Shown: piece by piece, positions 25,227 through 37,632 of the stretch
Layout: the number at the start of each line of letters is the position of its first letter
Numbering within the stretch: position 1 is the stretch's first letter
Notes under the pieces: generated by a model
What the model saw: the letters and a program-made list of their open reading frames with translations, nothing else
Told to the model about the DNA's origin: nothing
The model's database searches: none
Assembly: GCF_001540865.1 (NCBI RefSeq)
Contig: NC_033627.1
Span: 2,652,334 to 2,716,333, forward strand
Reading direction: 5' to 3'
DNA length: 64,000 nucleotides
Source: Ananas comosus
Lineage: Eukaryota; Streptophyta; Magnoliopsida; Poales; Bromeliaceae
Program-made: the position numbers and the translations under genes

Positions 25227-25249
25227 GAGGACGAAGACGAAGGAGGAGA

Positions 25250-27740
25250 ATGGGAATGCGAAAGCATTACAGAGGCGACACGAGCATCCCGATCGAGGAA
25301 TGGGAGAACCAAGAGGGGCGTAGGTTCAACCTCACGTCCACTGCGGCGGCGGCGGCGGCGCCGTCGAGTGGCGGTAGGGCTGCGGAGAGGATGAATCTCC
25401 CGAATGCGCCGATCCAGGTGAGAATTGTATCTCTGATTTCGCCAAGATCGATCTCTGAATCGTCGTCGTCTTCTTCTTCCTCTTCTTCTTCCGATCGCCG
25501 TCGATTAGGTTTTTCTTCGTGGCTCTGATCTTGTTTGATTGTCGGATTTGAGTCTCTCTTTCGAGCGATTAGAGGTGATTTGCCTAGAGATCGTTTAATT
25601 TGTCTACATTTTGAGGGATCCGTGGACGGAGTTGTTGTTGAATTAGCTAATATTAATTCCCCTTCGAAATTCTAATAATGCAGCGGTGTTTATCCTCTGC
25701 GAGAGTTTTGATGGGCCCCACATGTCACCCTCGCATTTAATAATTCTCTGCTGCGTGCTCGCTCACAATTTTTTCGCAGTTGATTATTTTTACAAGATTT
25801 TTTTTTCTGATTCCATAGATTTAATTAAGTTGGTGGTCAATTAAATTATCGTAGAGCATATTACTGTTCTAATTGAGGTTGGGTTGACTCACATTCTCAT
25901 TGGACATTAACAAGGATCAATCTATTCGACAGCTGGATCCAAAAGTGAGTGTTTAGGTTTTAGACCAATGGTAAATTAAAAGCCACAACAGTGGATGAGA
26001 TGTGAGCCTCTTGATGTTATGTTTTTGTTGGCCTTAGAGATGATGGAGGCATGGAGCCACCTGTGTTTGGTTCTCTTCTATTGCCTAATTTTCCAGTAAA
26101 AATTAAAAAATATATATTACGTTTTATGATTATCACCTTCTAATTTATATATTTATATTTTCCGTTAGTCAGGTTGGTAGAGCAAGAAATATATTAGGAT
26201 GCGTCCATGGCCTTATATATATATATATATTTTTTTTTCCAGATGAGCTCAGCCCCTCCGAACCCGACCCCACCTGCAGCCGCCGCGGCAGCCTCAGCCT
26301 CCTGGTGTGGCATCCTGGCCGCGCAGATCGCCAAGCTCCTCTTCTTTGTCCACCTCCTCGCATTCGTCATCCTCGTCGTCTTCCTCTTAGTCCACGGCTT
26401 CCGCCACAGGAGCAGCACCTTCCATGCAAACCATTGGTTCGTCCCCCTTCTCACCTCCATCGCCGCCTCCTCGGTTGCCTCACTCCTCGTCCTCCTCCTC
26501 ACCCTCCGCTTCCCCCGCCTCGCTCTCAAGAATTCCCTCTGGCTCTCCCCGCTTCTCATCTTCGGCTTGGCCTTCCTCCTCCTTGGCATTGGCACGAGCC
26601 AGGGCCTTGCCTTTGCCGTGCTTGCTCTCATACTGGCACTCGCTGAGGCCCTCTACGCCTGCTGGATCGTCCCGCGCCTCCACCATGCCTATGAGGTCCT
26701 CTCCGCATCGATATCCGCCGCGCAGGTCCCTCCCTCGACTGCTGCCTATGCCTCCCTCACTGTCCTCGCAGGCGCCTCCTACGCCGCGTTCTGGACCCTC
26801 GGCGTGGGCGGGGTTGCCGCTGACGATGACTCCCGCTTTGGCCCGCTCTACGTGGTGGTACTGCTGCTGAACCTGGCGTGGACGATGCAGGTCATAAGAC
26901 AACCGGTTGTGTTTAAAAATTTAAGCCGTCAGGGAATTCTGTCTGTTTTTATATTTTACATTCAACGCATATGCAGGTGATCAAATACCTCGCACACGCG
27001 GCTGTGGCACGCCTTGCCCACGCACGCCTCGCGCCATGGGGAGAGATTGAAGAGGGGCCTGGGCAGGCGTTTTGGGAGGTGACGACACAGGCGCTGGGCG
27101 ACGTGTGCTTGGGGGGCACGGACGAGTTCCTGTTCTCATGCACGGCATGCTGCGCAGGGGTGGCGGAGGGGATGGTGACACGGGGGAACCGGTGGGGGTT
27201 TGTGCACATCGGTGCCTACAGGAAGGGCTTCGCCCAGGCATCGTGGGACGTGTGGGACATGTTTGCCAGGAAGGGGATGGGCCGCCTCGTCGACCGCGAC
27301 ATCACCGGGTCGTTCTGCTTTATGTGCGGAACTGCCGGGGGTTCAACAGCTGCGCTGGTGGCCGGCTCCTGGGTGCTCGCGCTGGACAAGCAGCTCGCAG
27401 GGGCGGCCGCCGTCTACCCCTCTCTCTCTCCCTATCTCTCTCAGAGAAAAAACTGAAACTACTTTGGAACTTATTCTAGCTTTCAAGATACGAATGAATC
27501 AAACTAATCGTATTGCTCTTTTGATTATCCTACATTATACATTGCTTGCAAGTAGAGGTTGGAATTGCTTGTGCTTGTTAACCATGATCTAACAATGTAT
27601 CACAGAGCCGGATTGCTATGGCGTGGCCTCAGGCTTGCGTCGCGGCATACCACGTCGTCTATGCAGAGAACCCACACAACCGCCGCCTCGGCTCATCGCT
27701 GACGGACCGCATCAGGGAGCTGGAACTCTCTCCCGATTGA
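25250..27740 (+). CDS. Choline transporter-like (CTL/PNS1) family membrane protein
   Basis: Four exons, 25250-25417, 26243-26890, 26977-27411 and 27606-27740, join in frame to 461 residues. The hydrophilic N-terminus has an alanine run. Exon 2 starts at ATGAGC and encodes most of the helices (CGILAAQIAKLLFFVHLLAF, FGLAFLLLGIGTSQGLAF). Exon 3 has the cytoplasmic loop and GYRKG-like repeat region (NRWGFVHIGAYRKGFAQASW, VDRDITGSFCFMCG). Exon 4 has the conserved end SRIAMAWPQACVAAYHVVYA and ENP. The family (PF04515) comprises multi-pass membrane proteins linked to choline or related substrates. Between LDKQLAGAAA and SRIAMAWPQ the family normally has another membrane helix. Here the intervening 194 bases hold only a CT-rich stretch and no such coding, so an exon may be lost or mis-assembled. 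Substrate is unknown. Confidence 0.85.
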
Positions 27741-28329
27741 TCTCCCAAGTCCAAACGAATACTAATTTTCATTGCATAGAGTTCAAAATTCTACACAACA
27801 GTCTCTAATTGCAAATTTTTTCCCAACAAGCAAAGCCTAACCTGTAAATACTGCAGATTACTCTCCTTTTCTCCAATCCTTTCCCAAGGATTGGATTGCT
27901 ACTCAGACATTCTAAAAACATTGATACATGCACAGATATTATACTTTTCGACTGTAAATGGTCATAATACTACAAAACAATTGAAAGATTTTGTTACTTC
28001 TTGACTCTTGCGACATCTAAATGTAGAGTGCTTGGTACTAATTCTCTTTTCTTTTGGTGGAAACATCAGTGTTACCTGAGGTTACTCGAAACAATAAGAT
28101 ATAAGTTGGCATGAATGGCGTGCTTGAGCAATTACACATATTTGGAATTTAAGCTTGTCCATCACTCTCCAGAATCACATAGTCGTGCTGAATTGAAGTA
28201 CATTTAGCTTGATAAACTCAGTTCATTTATCACAAACTCAAACTCTACAGAATGTTACTAGTAATTGAAAGTGACATCACTTGTATGTAAGGAACATACC
28301 CAAACAAAATAGAAGCAAAAGAATTAGTC
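27741..28329. other. Intergenic gap between convergent genes
   Basis: Probably the overlapping 3' untranslated regions of the choline-transporter-like gene (+) and the DnaJ zinc-finger gene (-). No other feature was seen. Confidence 0.5.
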
Positions 28330-31021
28330 TCAGTCGGCCCTGGAATGACCACGCCCTCCGCATCGTGAGCACATTATATTTCCAGTTCCTCCGCAACCTA
28401 CGTGATTAAGAAGTAATGAAATGTTAATGGGAGCTGTAAGATTTATGTCGATAGGGAGACGTGACGGAACCTCAAAGACCAAGAGGAGAAACTAAGACCT
28501 AAAAGAGGAAAAACGAGGTGACAAATATTCTAGGACTGGCAAAACATGTCTAGCCTATGCTCATAAACAAAATTTAACCTCAGAAAATGGAGAGAAATCA
28601 TAAGGACAAATTTCTACATTTTATTTCTTTGGAAATATAAAGTTATTGGTGAAAAGATACAATACGAAATTTACATGTGTGCATAAAGAAAGACATTTCA
28701 ATTTGATGCCAAAAGTAATTTGGATGAAGCTATCCTAACATTTAGGAACAATGGTTGACCGACATACGAATCACTGCTGGAAGCTTCTTTCCTTTAACTT
28801 GTAATTACATGCTTCTAAGAAATGTTTTTAAGGGCATAAAATACAAAGCCAAATTAATTAGAATTAAGACAGAAAGCAGAGAAAACATGCGGCTTATAAA
28901 AGTAAGGGAAGTCAATCACCACGCTAGGTTTCGCGGATAATCTAGCTTGAATACAAATCATACGAAACAAAAGGAAAAAAGATGAAGCATGTTACCTAGG
29001 CACCTAACTTTCACGATAATTCCTTGGCTCTCCAGTATAGAGTCGATATACAAGCCTGAACCAGAACAAGTTGCGCACAGCACTGCACCTTTGGCTTCAC
29101 AAATACTGCAAGGCGGCTTGTTCCCGATGTTTACTTTATCCAAAGATAAGCCAACTGGTTTCTCGATATTCTCCTCTGGAACAGCTTTATCATAGCAGAA
29201 TAACGATTCAAGATTGCTTTTGCTCTTGTGCAAGTCACGTGTGGATCTCGAAGTAATCTGTAACACAGGAGAATTATATTGAGATGCACAGAATGGAAAG
29301 CATGCAAGACTGCACAAAATCTGTACTGTACTTTTTTTTTTTTTTTTCTAGCTTTACATCAACCAGGACACTCTCAAACCCTGTGTTCGAATAGAAAAGA
29401 ACACGGAACAAAAGATTAAGCATAAAAGTTCTGGTTCCAACTTCCAACTAAGGTCCACAAGTTTAGAGCGTGGTTGTTTCAACAGCTTTAGGTATAATTT
29501 GGGTTGGTTTTACCATTCCTGGCAAAAAGGTTCCGAAAAAGGCATCCTAAAATTAAAGAAAATGGAATTATTAGCAGGACACAAATAGCAATGCATTTAA
29601 AGATACGCAAAGATGCCATTGTAGTCAATCTTATAGAATAGTTTCACTGCTTTAAGGATAAAAATTTTGGGAAGTATAGAGAAAAAAAGCATGTAAAGTC
29701 TAAGATCTAAGATAACATATCATGAAGCCATGGAGTATGAATACCGCAAAAGCAGACTGGAAGTGAAAACCGAAAGAATTTATAAAGAAAGAGTACTGAC
29801 CAATCATATAGAGTAGAAACTTAGAACTAGAGATATCAAACAATCAATTCACTATCTTGGATCTACTGAGAGAAGTGATGGTATTCCTCATAAAGGAACT
29901 CACAGATAAAGTGATTAAGAGTCTTGCTGAGACTAGCAATCTTTACAGGATAACTGTGATTTGTTCAAGAGCAGGCATCATTCATAAAATAACTAAGGTT
30001 TAGCTCTCACACTAAGTGGGATTGACTATATGAATCCTAAAAGGGAACCGCACGGGATTTGTTAACAAATCCTCAATCTGGGATTAATGAAAACCGCATC
30101 CCTGCCTTAGATTTCGCAACATGCGGGTGTCACACAACACCAAAGTTACCCACGCGCATATTTTTTAAACACAAGCTGCACTTGTCGAATTCGAGTGTCT
30201 GTTTGGTTTGGCTTCCGCAACACATTTTGTACTACGAGAATTATCACCTGTTTGGCGAACAAAATGTTTTCGTTATCGGAAGCTAAAATGATTTTCTGAG
30301 CACCAAAGATGAAAGCTCAAATTTGAAGCTTATTCTTCTGTTGTTGTGGCGCAAAGTTATTGAGCGAATCTCAATTCTAAACACTATTAGTGCTTCTTTA
30401 GATACCTCTACTTAAACAAAAAAATCTAAAAAAGGTTCATCCAGATCAAATCGGCCCTAGCTGTAGGGTTAACAAATATAAATTGTCTCCCATGATAATC
30501 ACACATAACTCACGGATGTGATCTGAAGTTTGAGTTATTTTAGTGGTTTTGATTTAGTGATTATCAACTCAATGATTTAGGTGGATTCGTGGTGTTGTGT
30601 ACAAATAGTTTAATCCCCTTACCCAACATTTCCAACTTCTCATTCCCTAATATAAATCAAATAGGAGGGACTATTTCCAAAATTAGTATCATCTCGCAAC
30701 ATATTCTCACGCAAAAAGCAGAAATTTTGATTCATCGGAGACTCTTCTAATCGTAAAAGAGCCCAAATTTCAAAATACCAATTACCACCGAATCGCAACT
30801 AATTACCAGAAAAATCGAAAAAAAAAGGAAAGAAAAGGCGATTAAGGAAAGGATAGAACCCTAGAAGCACTGCAGCGAAAAGCCGACGAAGCAGCGGATA
30901 AAGCACGGACATTCGAAGGGGATTCGCGTCCTTCGATCGTAACCCTAATTGGGCACGGATTGCAACACGGGATCGAGGGATTCGATGCGGGAAAAGACGA
31001 GGGTTTGATCGCAATCTCCAT
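28330..31021 (-). CDS. Predicted chloroplast DnaJ-type cysteine-rich zinc-finger protein
   Basis: Three exons read leftwards, 31021-30860, 29257-28996 and 28397-28330, giving 163 residues with correct phases and GT..AG junctions. The first 54 residues (MEIAIKPSSFPASNPS..., rich in Ser/Ala/Arg, few acids) look like a plastid transit peptide. The C-terminal half carries four CxxC(x)GxG-like repeats: CSICEAKG, CATCSGSG, CLGCGGTG and CSRCGGRG. These are enough for two zinc sites, as in the DnaJ central domain, but there is no J domain. Relatives such as BSD2, LQY1 and CYO1/SCO2 assist chloroplast protein folding or assembly. The piece GLYIDSILESQGIIVKVRCL identifies a specific conserved plant subfamily of unknown client. 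The start was chosen because it opens exon 1 in the transit-peptide frame; another frame of the same exon gives no sensible join. The first intron is about 1.6 kb. Confidence 0.83.
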
Positions 31022-31320
31022 TTATGCGAGAAGAAGCTCCTTCGCCCCCCTTTCTAAAGCTCCGATTTTTATCGCTAATGAGTTTGGGAATGTGTCGCCC
31101 CACTAAAAACGATTCTTTGTCGCCTTTGGGCGTATCGCCCTTAATAATTAAAAAACGACTATTAATTAACGTCCATTCGTACCAACGCTTTTTAATCTAA
31201 TTGGACTAAAATAACCTCGAGCTCCAAATTCCCCAAATCCTAATATATAATTATTAAATAAAATAAAAGTAATTAAAACGTGAATAAGTTTATTCCTTTG
31301 TTTTTAATATTAAAAATTTA

Positions 31321-31661
31321 AAATACTCCTCCTGTTTTGGTATTTTCTCACTTTAATACCCTATAAAGTGCATCAATTTAATAACCTTATACTTTCTTTT
31401 TTTTTCCATCAGCTTTTCCGTTAATATTTTATTAAATTATATATAAAAAAAACTTCAAATACCCCACCTAGACTTATCGAATATTCATTTTAATATTTTT
31501 TAGTTTTAACTTTGTCACTGATTTAACAAAAAAAAATTAGTGGAGGGGTTAATAAAAAAAAGATAAATAAAATTACGTGATACTAAGTTGATACACTTTA
31601 AATCACATAGTACTAAAATAAAAAAATACGAAACACATGAATGGTATTCGAAGTTTTCCTA
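31321..31661. mobile_element. Foldback MITE, family F3 copy
   Basis: Ends are inverted (aatactcctcctg...tattttctcactttaata versus actaaaataaaaaaatac...attcgaagttttcct). The inner sequence matches the element at 45147-45505, including the shared centre ending atttaacaaaaaaaaattag. It has no coding capacity. Confidence 0.65.
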
Positions 31662-33392
31662 AAATTTAAACATAGTGTCTAAATTTTTTGATAAGAGAGT
31701 GCGAGATTTACATGCTGCTTTTTGAGTATATGAGTAGTATTTTTCTTTTTGTTGAATATATTAAATTAAACATGACACAATAATAGAAAAATTTTGCAAT
31801 AAAATAAATTGAAATGATAGAAAGTATATATATTTATATATTTCTTAAGGTAAAATATGATGAAATTAATTTCAAATTTGACTAATGCAAATCAATACCA
31901 TTTCTAGAGTTTTCATGCGCACGGACAACGGACAAAAGTTACGAAACAAATATAAATGTTTCTCGTTGTTGGACGCATGCATCGACTTAAGTTACAAAAA
32001 ACCATGTCTCAAACATAATAATTTCTACACATAAACACTGTTTGTGAATTTAATTTTCGTAATTTAGCATACACTATAAACTTATTTGCACGGTATTCAT
32101 ATATATATTTATGTATCCTGCTGAATTAAATTGATTAGTGAGTGAGTGAGTGATTGTGAAAACATATATTGGCTTCAACTTTATTCAAAATTCTTTTTCA
32201 TGATGTATAATCACTTGTATAAAAAGTATTCTTAAAAATAATAATTTAACTACTCTTTTTTTTTTCTCCTTGTATTTAATATTCCTCATCTTGGCTCTAC
32301 TAGAAAACAAAGAATCCTTCGTAAATTTGGGAAATTTCGTGGAAATCTCGTTCTACTGAACGGTGGATTTAACGTTTAAAAAATAAGAAGCGTATGTAAC
32401 ATCACGTGTGGAACATTATCATCTACTATTCCCAGTACTTGCTCCATTTACACAGGAATTGTGTTAGGATTTGTTGTTCCATCACAAACCTCGCAACACC
32501 AGTTTCCTCTTATAAGAATCCAACAAATTTAATCTCCTACATTGATTCCCCCCCTTTTGTGCATGCATGCATGCATCCAGTGCATTTTTCGCTATATTTT
32601 TATTTTCTAAAAAAAAAATTTATTACAAAAATTTCAGAATCAAAATCTAATTTATTATATATTGTTTATAAGAGTAAAAAAGAGCTAGGAATCAAAAGTT
32701 AGTTATAAATCCTGAGCAAGTATCATTGCTTCAAAGTTAGCTATGTATATTCATTGGATTCATACTAGATTTTGATTGTAAAATAAAATTATAAATTAAT
32801 AATTAAGTGCGGTGCATGAGAAGTATGAATGCATGAGGTGCAGGGAATAATTTCTTTGCTTGATCAAAAATTATTTCAAGAGTGTTCTCCCTATAAGGCA
32901 CGTGAATGATCAGCTTACATAACCTCCTTGCTCTTACTTGCCTTTCTATATAATGATTTACCGTGCCTTTTTACTGTTTTATATTTTCACATTTTGAGTA
33001 AATCTTCTTAATTTTTGTGTTCTTTTCTGCATAAAAGTTTATGTAAAAGTATATGAAATTTATCTAAATTATGATTCATTTTGATCTAAAGCATAAATTA
33101 TTTATTTTTTTTCAATCCATTTAATTTAAGCAAAATAATTACCCTTACACCTTAAAATTTGCATGAATCTGGCCTTTATTTTTACAATTTGATTGGTATG
33201 CTTTATATAATTCATACGACTATAATTTCGTTAGAATAAATAATGAACTTAAACTATCAGATCGTTTAAAATCAAATAAACTAAAAAATTAAGCCTAAAA
33301 TCAAAATTTTTTAAAACAATAGTTGAATATATAATCAAACCAGTTTAATTAATTGTTCAAGTAATTAAGCTCCATACATATTTTTCTATTCT

Positions 33393-33438
<46 letters not shown>

Positions 33439-33839
33439 TTAGAATCCAAAGTCACTGGCCCTAAAAAAACCCAACAACTTTGGAGTTATAATCCCCCTAC
33501 CCCTTCTTTTTCACCCCATTCATTATTCCTCCCATTCTCATGCATTCTCCCACTACAAAGATCACCTGAATCTTATTTATTTTCTTTCTTTCTTCTTCTT
33601 CTTCTTCTTCTTCTTCTTCTTGTTCTACTACTTCTAAAGCCCACATTATATTTTCGATCTATTTTTTCTCATCCTTGTGGATCCAAAGGAGACGGGGCTT
33701 GATTAGCACCACAAACACAAACGAATATCGATCGATAAATTAACCTCTCTACCTATCTAGCTAGCTAGCCACATACATACTCTTTGCTCTCATTCTCCAT
33801 CCTACAAAGTTGGTTTCAAGCTAGGGTGGTGGCGCGTCT
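31662..33839. other. AT-rich intergenic region upstream of the first exchanger gene
   Basis: No gene was recognised. It holds a (GTGA)n patch near 32140, a GCAT-rich patch near 32561-32577, a long (TA)n at about 33402-33436, and a (CTT)n tract at about 33590-33620 that probably lies in the promoter or leader of the exchanger gene. Confidence 0.5.
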
Positions 33840-33840
33840 C

Positions 33841-33847
33841 TATATAT
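33841..33847 (+). promoter_or_regulatory. Possible TATA box of the first exchanger gene
   Basis: TATATAT about 80 bases upstream of the ATG at 33920, preceded by a GC-containing stretch. It would give a leader of about 45 bases. The long TA tract further upstream is an alternative. Confidence 0.35.
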
Positions 33848-33919
33848 TGATAAAAATCTCTTATAGATCGAGTTTACACTCGTAGCGAGCTAGTAATATA
33901 TATCTAATAAACATCATTA

Positions 33920-35668
33920 ATGGCTTTTGTGCTCTCGGAGAACTTCAAGGCCTTCATAAACACTTGCTTTCTCCTCCTCCTATGCTTCTTCCTCACGTCG
34001 CACATTCGCTCTCCCACCACCTTCATCAACGGCCTCCAAAGTACTCCCAAGGGGATCAACTGCGTCGGCTTCCACAAGCTCAGGGACCAGCACGCGAAGT
34101 GCCTCTTCCTAAAGACCCAGACCCCGTGCGTGTCGCAGGGCTACGTGAACTACCTCCGCATATTCTACTGCTTGTGCGGCAGGTACCCGCCGCTCGGTTA
34201 CACCCTCCTGGCCTCGTGGCTCCTGGTGCTCTTCTACCTGCTGGGCAACACGGCCTCGCAGTACTTCTGCTCGTCGGTGGAGAGCCTGTCGCGGGTGCTC
34301 AACCTGTCGCCCACGATCGCGGGGGTCACGCTGCTGTCGCTGGGGAACGGCTCGCCCGACGTGTTCGCCAGCATCGTGTCGTTCCGGTCGGGGTCCGGGG
34401 AGGTGGGGCTGAGCAGCGTGCTGGGGGGCGCGTTCTTCGTGTCGTGCGTGGTGGTGGGGATCATCAACATCTGCGGCAGCTCGCTGCCGCACGCCGTGCG
34501 CATCGACCGCTCGAGCTTCGTCCGCGACGTCTGCTTCTTCGTCGTCGTGCTCTCCTCCCTCCTCGCCATCCTCGTCGTCCGCCGGATCACCATCTGGGGC
34601 GCCATGGCCTTCACCTCGCTCTACTTCGTCTACGTCTCCATCGTCTCCGCCACGCACTTCTGCCGCGAGAAGTACGAGGACCTCGTCGTGCCCATCATCA
34701 AAGAGCTCGACGAGCCTACGTCGGCAGCGGCGGCAGAAAAAGAAGCAGCGGAAGGTTCCGAAGCCAAAGCAGATCACGAAGATTACGATCAGGAGGGATC
34801 GTCGTCATCGTCACCGCCATCGTCGTCGTCGTCGTCGTCGTCGTCATCGTCGAGCAGGTACGCAAGGCTCAGGAGGAGAGCGTCGCGGTCGCTGAGATGG
34901 GTGCTCTACGCCATCGACATGCCGCTCTACCTGCCGCGGAGGCTGACGATCCCGGACGTCTCCGAGGAGCGGTGGTCGAGGCCGTACGCCGTGGCGTCGG
35001 CGACGCTGGCGCCGATCTTGATCGCGACGTTCTGGAACTCGAAGAGAGGGGTGCTGGGCTCGAAGGAGGGCCTGACGATATACCTCTACGCGGGCCTTAT
35101 TGGGCTCATACTGGGCCTGTTCGCGCTCCACACCACGATGAAAAATAGCCCGCCCAAAAAGGTGCTGTTCCCGTGGCTCGCAGGGGGGTTCCTGATGAGC
35201 GTGCTGTGGACGTACATCATCGCGGAGGAGTTGGTGGGGCTGCTGGTCTCGCTCGGGTACATCTTCGGGATAAGCCCCTCGATTTTGGGGTTGACCGTAT
35301 TGGCGTGGGGGAACTCGATCGGGGACCTGATTGCGAATGTGGCGATGGCGATGAACGGGGGCCAGGATGGGGCCCAGATCGCCATATCCGGGTGCTACGC
35401 GGGGCCCATATTCAACACCCTGGCGGGGCTCGGGCTCTCGCTCGTGGTGTCGTCTTGGGCCGTGCACCCGGAGCCGTTCGTGGTCCCGGTGGGCCCGGCC
35501 CTGTTCGAGATACTGGGCTTCATGATAGGCGGCCTTTTGTGGGCCCTGGTGATACTCCCGAGGAAGGACATGAGGCTGGACCGGGTGTTAGGGATAGGGT
35601 TGCTCGCCATTTACTTGTGCTTCCTCTCCCTCAGGCTCTCGCAGAGCCTAGGGTTGGTGCAAGTTTGA
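33920..35668 (+). CDS. CCX: Cation/calcium exchanger (CCX, CaCA superfamily), copy A
   Basis: An intronless frame of 582 residues. It opens with a hydrophobic signal-anchor (about 10-28) and a Cys-containing lumenal or extracellular segment. The first Na_Ca_ex domain has the alpha-1 motif GVTLLSLGNGSPDVFAS (about 135-152). A long hydrophilic loop (about 250-335) carries acidic stretches and a serine run (about 294-312). The second exchanger domain has alpha-2 GLTVLAWGNSIGDLIANVAM and GCYAGPIFNT (about 457-500). The spacing matches plant CCX proteins, which exchange K+/Na+ or other cations against Ca2+ or H+ at endomembranes or the plasma membrane. Third-position GC is very high across the gene. 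The paralogue at 51419-53134 shares the LPRRLTIPDVSEERWS block and both alpha repeats, so the two derive from one duplication. The exact ion preference cannot be read from sequence. Confidence 0.95.
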   Translation: MAFVLSENFKAFINTCFLLLLCFFLTSHIRSPTTFINGLQSTPKGINCVGFHKLRDQHAKCLFLKTQTPCVSQGYVNYLRIFYCLCGRYPPLGYTLLASWLLVLFYLLGNTASQYFCSSVESLSRVLNLSPTIAGVTLLSLGNGSPDVFASIVSFRSGSGEVGLSSVLGGAFFVSCVVVGIINICGSSLPHAVRIDRSSFVRDVCFFVVVLSSLLAILVVRRITIWGAMAFTSLYFVYVSIVSATHFCREKYEDLVVPIIKELDEPTSAAAAEKEAAEGSEAKADHEDYDQEGSSSSSPPSSSSSSSSSSSSRYARLRRRASRSLRWVLYAIDMPLYLPRRLTIPDVSEERWSRPYAVASATLAPILIATFWNSKRGVLGSKEGLTIYLYAGLIGLILGLFALHTTMKNSPPKKVLFPWLAGGFLMSVLWTYIIAEELVGLLVSLGYIFGISPSILGLTVLAWGNSIGDLIANVAMAMNGGQDGAQIAISGCYAGPIFNTLAGLGLSLVVSSWAVHPEPFVVPVGPALFEILGFMIGGLLWALVILPRKDMRLDRVLGIGLLAIYLCFLSLRLSQSLGLVQV

Positions 35669-36235
35669 ATTAGTTAAATTAAATTAAATTAATTAACTAA
35701 TCAATTAATTAATGGGTAGTACCATTAATTAATTATTAGTTTTTTTTGTTCCCCTTCTTTTTCCCCCCCTTTTTTTTCTTTTTTGGGTTATTATGTTGGT
35801 TGTATTATTTGCTTCTTTTTTTTTTTGGGTTTTAATTCTTCTTCTTTTTTTTTTTTCCTTTTTTTCCCCCCCTTTTATGGAGCAAATATTGTGTTGGTGG
35901 TAAGAGGTTTTATGGGTTATTATTAATTAGTTGAGAGGAGTGGGGTGGAGGGGTTTTGTATGCGAGCCTCTTGTTGATGTATAAAGTAGCTATGAATAAG
36001 TACTAGATATTTGCTCTTCATTAATTTTGTGTTTATGTTACCACAGAATTAATTGCACTTGGTTAATTAGATATTCTTATAATTGAAGTGGTTTGACATT
36101 AAATAACTATTTTTTTCTTTGAGAATGATGATGAAATTGCTATGAGATTATAATAAAAAAGTTTCCAAATATGTATAAACTAATTTAAAGTTTCAAAATA
36201 TATATAAACTAATTTTTCATACTTGCGGTGGCTAT
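35669..36235. other. Downstream region of exchanger copy A
   Basis: Probable 3' untranslated region with a pyrimidine-rich run (about 35741-35880) followed by AT-rich DNA. No other feature is supported. Confidence 0.5.
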
Positions 36236-36238
36236 TTG

Positions 36239-36410
36239 GCCAGAATAGTATCGGTAGCGCAAAAGCCTCTGTGCTACCAAATTATTTTTGATGACGAAAC
36301 ATCTGTGTTTTAGAAAGTTATTTTTATAATTTTAAAGTCTCCACGCTACCAAATTATTTTTTATGATAAAACATCCGTGTTTTAAAAAGTTATTTTTATA
36401 ATTTTTTGCT
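36239..36410. repeat. F2 foldback fragment with a local tandem duplication
   Basis: It starts like the F2 ends (agaatagtatcggtagc) but is truncated. A unit of roughly 72 bp beginning gctaccaaattatttttgat near 36273 is repeated, diverged, near 36344. Confidence 0.6.
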
Positions 36411-36886
36411 ATCGTTTACGTTTAAAATGAATAGTCTCTATATAAATATTTAAAAATTTATAGCAATAATAATAAAGGACTTGGAGTTTTAGATCAGATA
36501 TATTGTCCTTTCTCTGTAGAGTGTTGAATATTATATCTAAAAACTTCAATGAATCTTTAATTTATTTTCAAGAAATTTAGAAAATCTAATTGCAGAAGCT
36601 ACAAACTTGTATGAAACATTTTCCATGCAGTTATCGTAAATGGCATAAAAAACATGCACAGTACCTACTTAGAAAACTTATGCACTAGTGACATAATTCG
36701 CAATAATAATAATAATAATAAACACAATAGGTCGCATCTTTATTACGTGATATAAATTCCTTTTAGAGAGCATAACAGAGTGATATCATACTATTTCCAA
36801 TGACACGGAATATTATACAAAATATAGGTTATTTTTGAATATTGAGTATTTTATTTGATATATATATATAGAGAGAGAAAGAATAA

Positions 36887-37113
36887 AGCTACGATGCTAT
36901 CGAAAGCACAGAGGATCCGGTGCTTTTGATTTTTTGGCCCTTAGATCATTTCTAATCTTTGGATTAATACTATTACTATGTGGGGATCACTCAACCCTAA
37001 GAATCCTACTCAACTCTGGGGGGACCGCAATTATCTCAACCGTATAATTTTTAATCCAATGGTCAAAAAGTTGTAAGCATCAGATCCTCTATGCTCCCGA
37101 CAACATAGTAGCT
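36887..37113. mobile_element. Small MITE with imperfect terminal inverted repeats
   Basis: The left end AGCTACGATGCTATCGAAAG and following CACAGAGGATCCGGTGC pair with the right end, whose reverse complement reads AGCTACTATGTTGTCGGGAG followed by CATAGAGGATCTGATGC. It is about 227 bp, with no coding. Flanked by a GA-rich run and a TA run with a single N at 37147. Confidence 0.7.
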
Positions 37114-37385
37114 CTACACGATATATATATATATATATATATATATNTTCAAGAATCAGTATGAATCATTAGGTTTACCAAACTATCTCAATAAAAAATC
37201 AATAAGGAGCTTCTCAACAAAATCACACTTATTTATATAGATAGTGTAACTCAGCTGTAAAATTTTAGTTGGATTTTTAATGATTTAAAACTTTACGGAC
37301 TTTCTGGGTAGTCCAATATTTCATGGGTCTTGTTATAAGGATTAGTCCCATATTAAAAACTAAAACTATGTTGTTGCCATATATA

Positions 37386-37620
37386 TATGTTGGCTTAAAT
37401 GGGCCAGCATCCTGCCATGTGGCGGGAGGCTATGTGGGCCGAGTCATGTTCGAAATGACGTGAGGCTGGGTTGGGCCGAGTCATATTCGAAGTGGCGTGA
37501 GGCCAGCCAGGTGGGCCGAGTCACAATCGAGACCCGTGGGCGCTGTTTCTGTACGCTTTAAGTGAATTGGTTGCGTATTTCTAATAGCTCAAGCTTTTGG
37601 GATTAATGGTTAGCGCCAAC
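37386..37620 (+). repeat. Unclassified dispersed repeat R1, first copy
   Basis: About 235 bp starting gcttaaatgggccagcatcc and ending gccaacgatccgacaa. It matches 49886-50127 over its length. It contains three diverged modules of about 36-40 bp built on gggccgagtcatattcgaa. It could be part of an LTR, but no primer-binding site or coding was seen. Confidence 0.75.
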
Positions 37621-37632
37621 GATCCGACAAAA

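Noticed and set aside
26194..27592. Overlapping frames in the choline-transporter-like gene on both strands
   Set aside because: They contradict the hydrophobic, conserved frame that splices correctly.
33964..35673. Overlapping frames within exchanger copy A
   Set aside because: Shadows of the GC-rich exchanger gene, lacking membrane segments or motifs.
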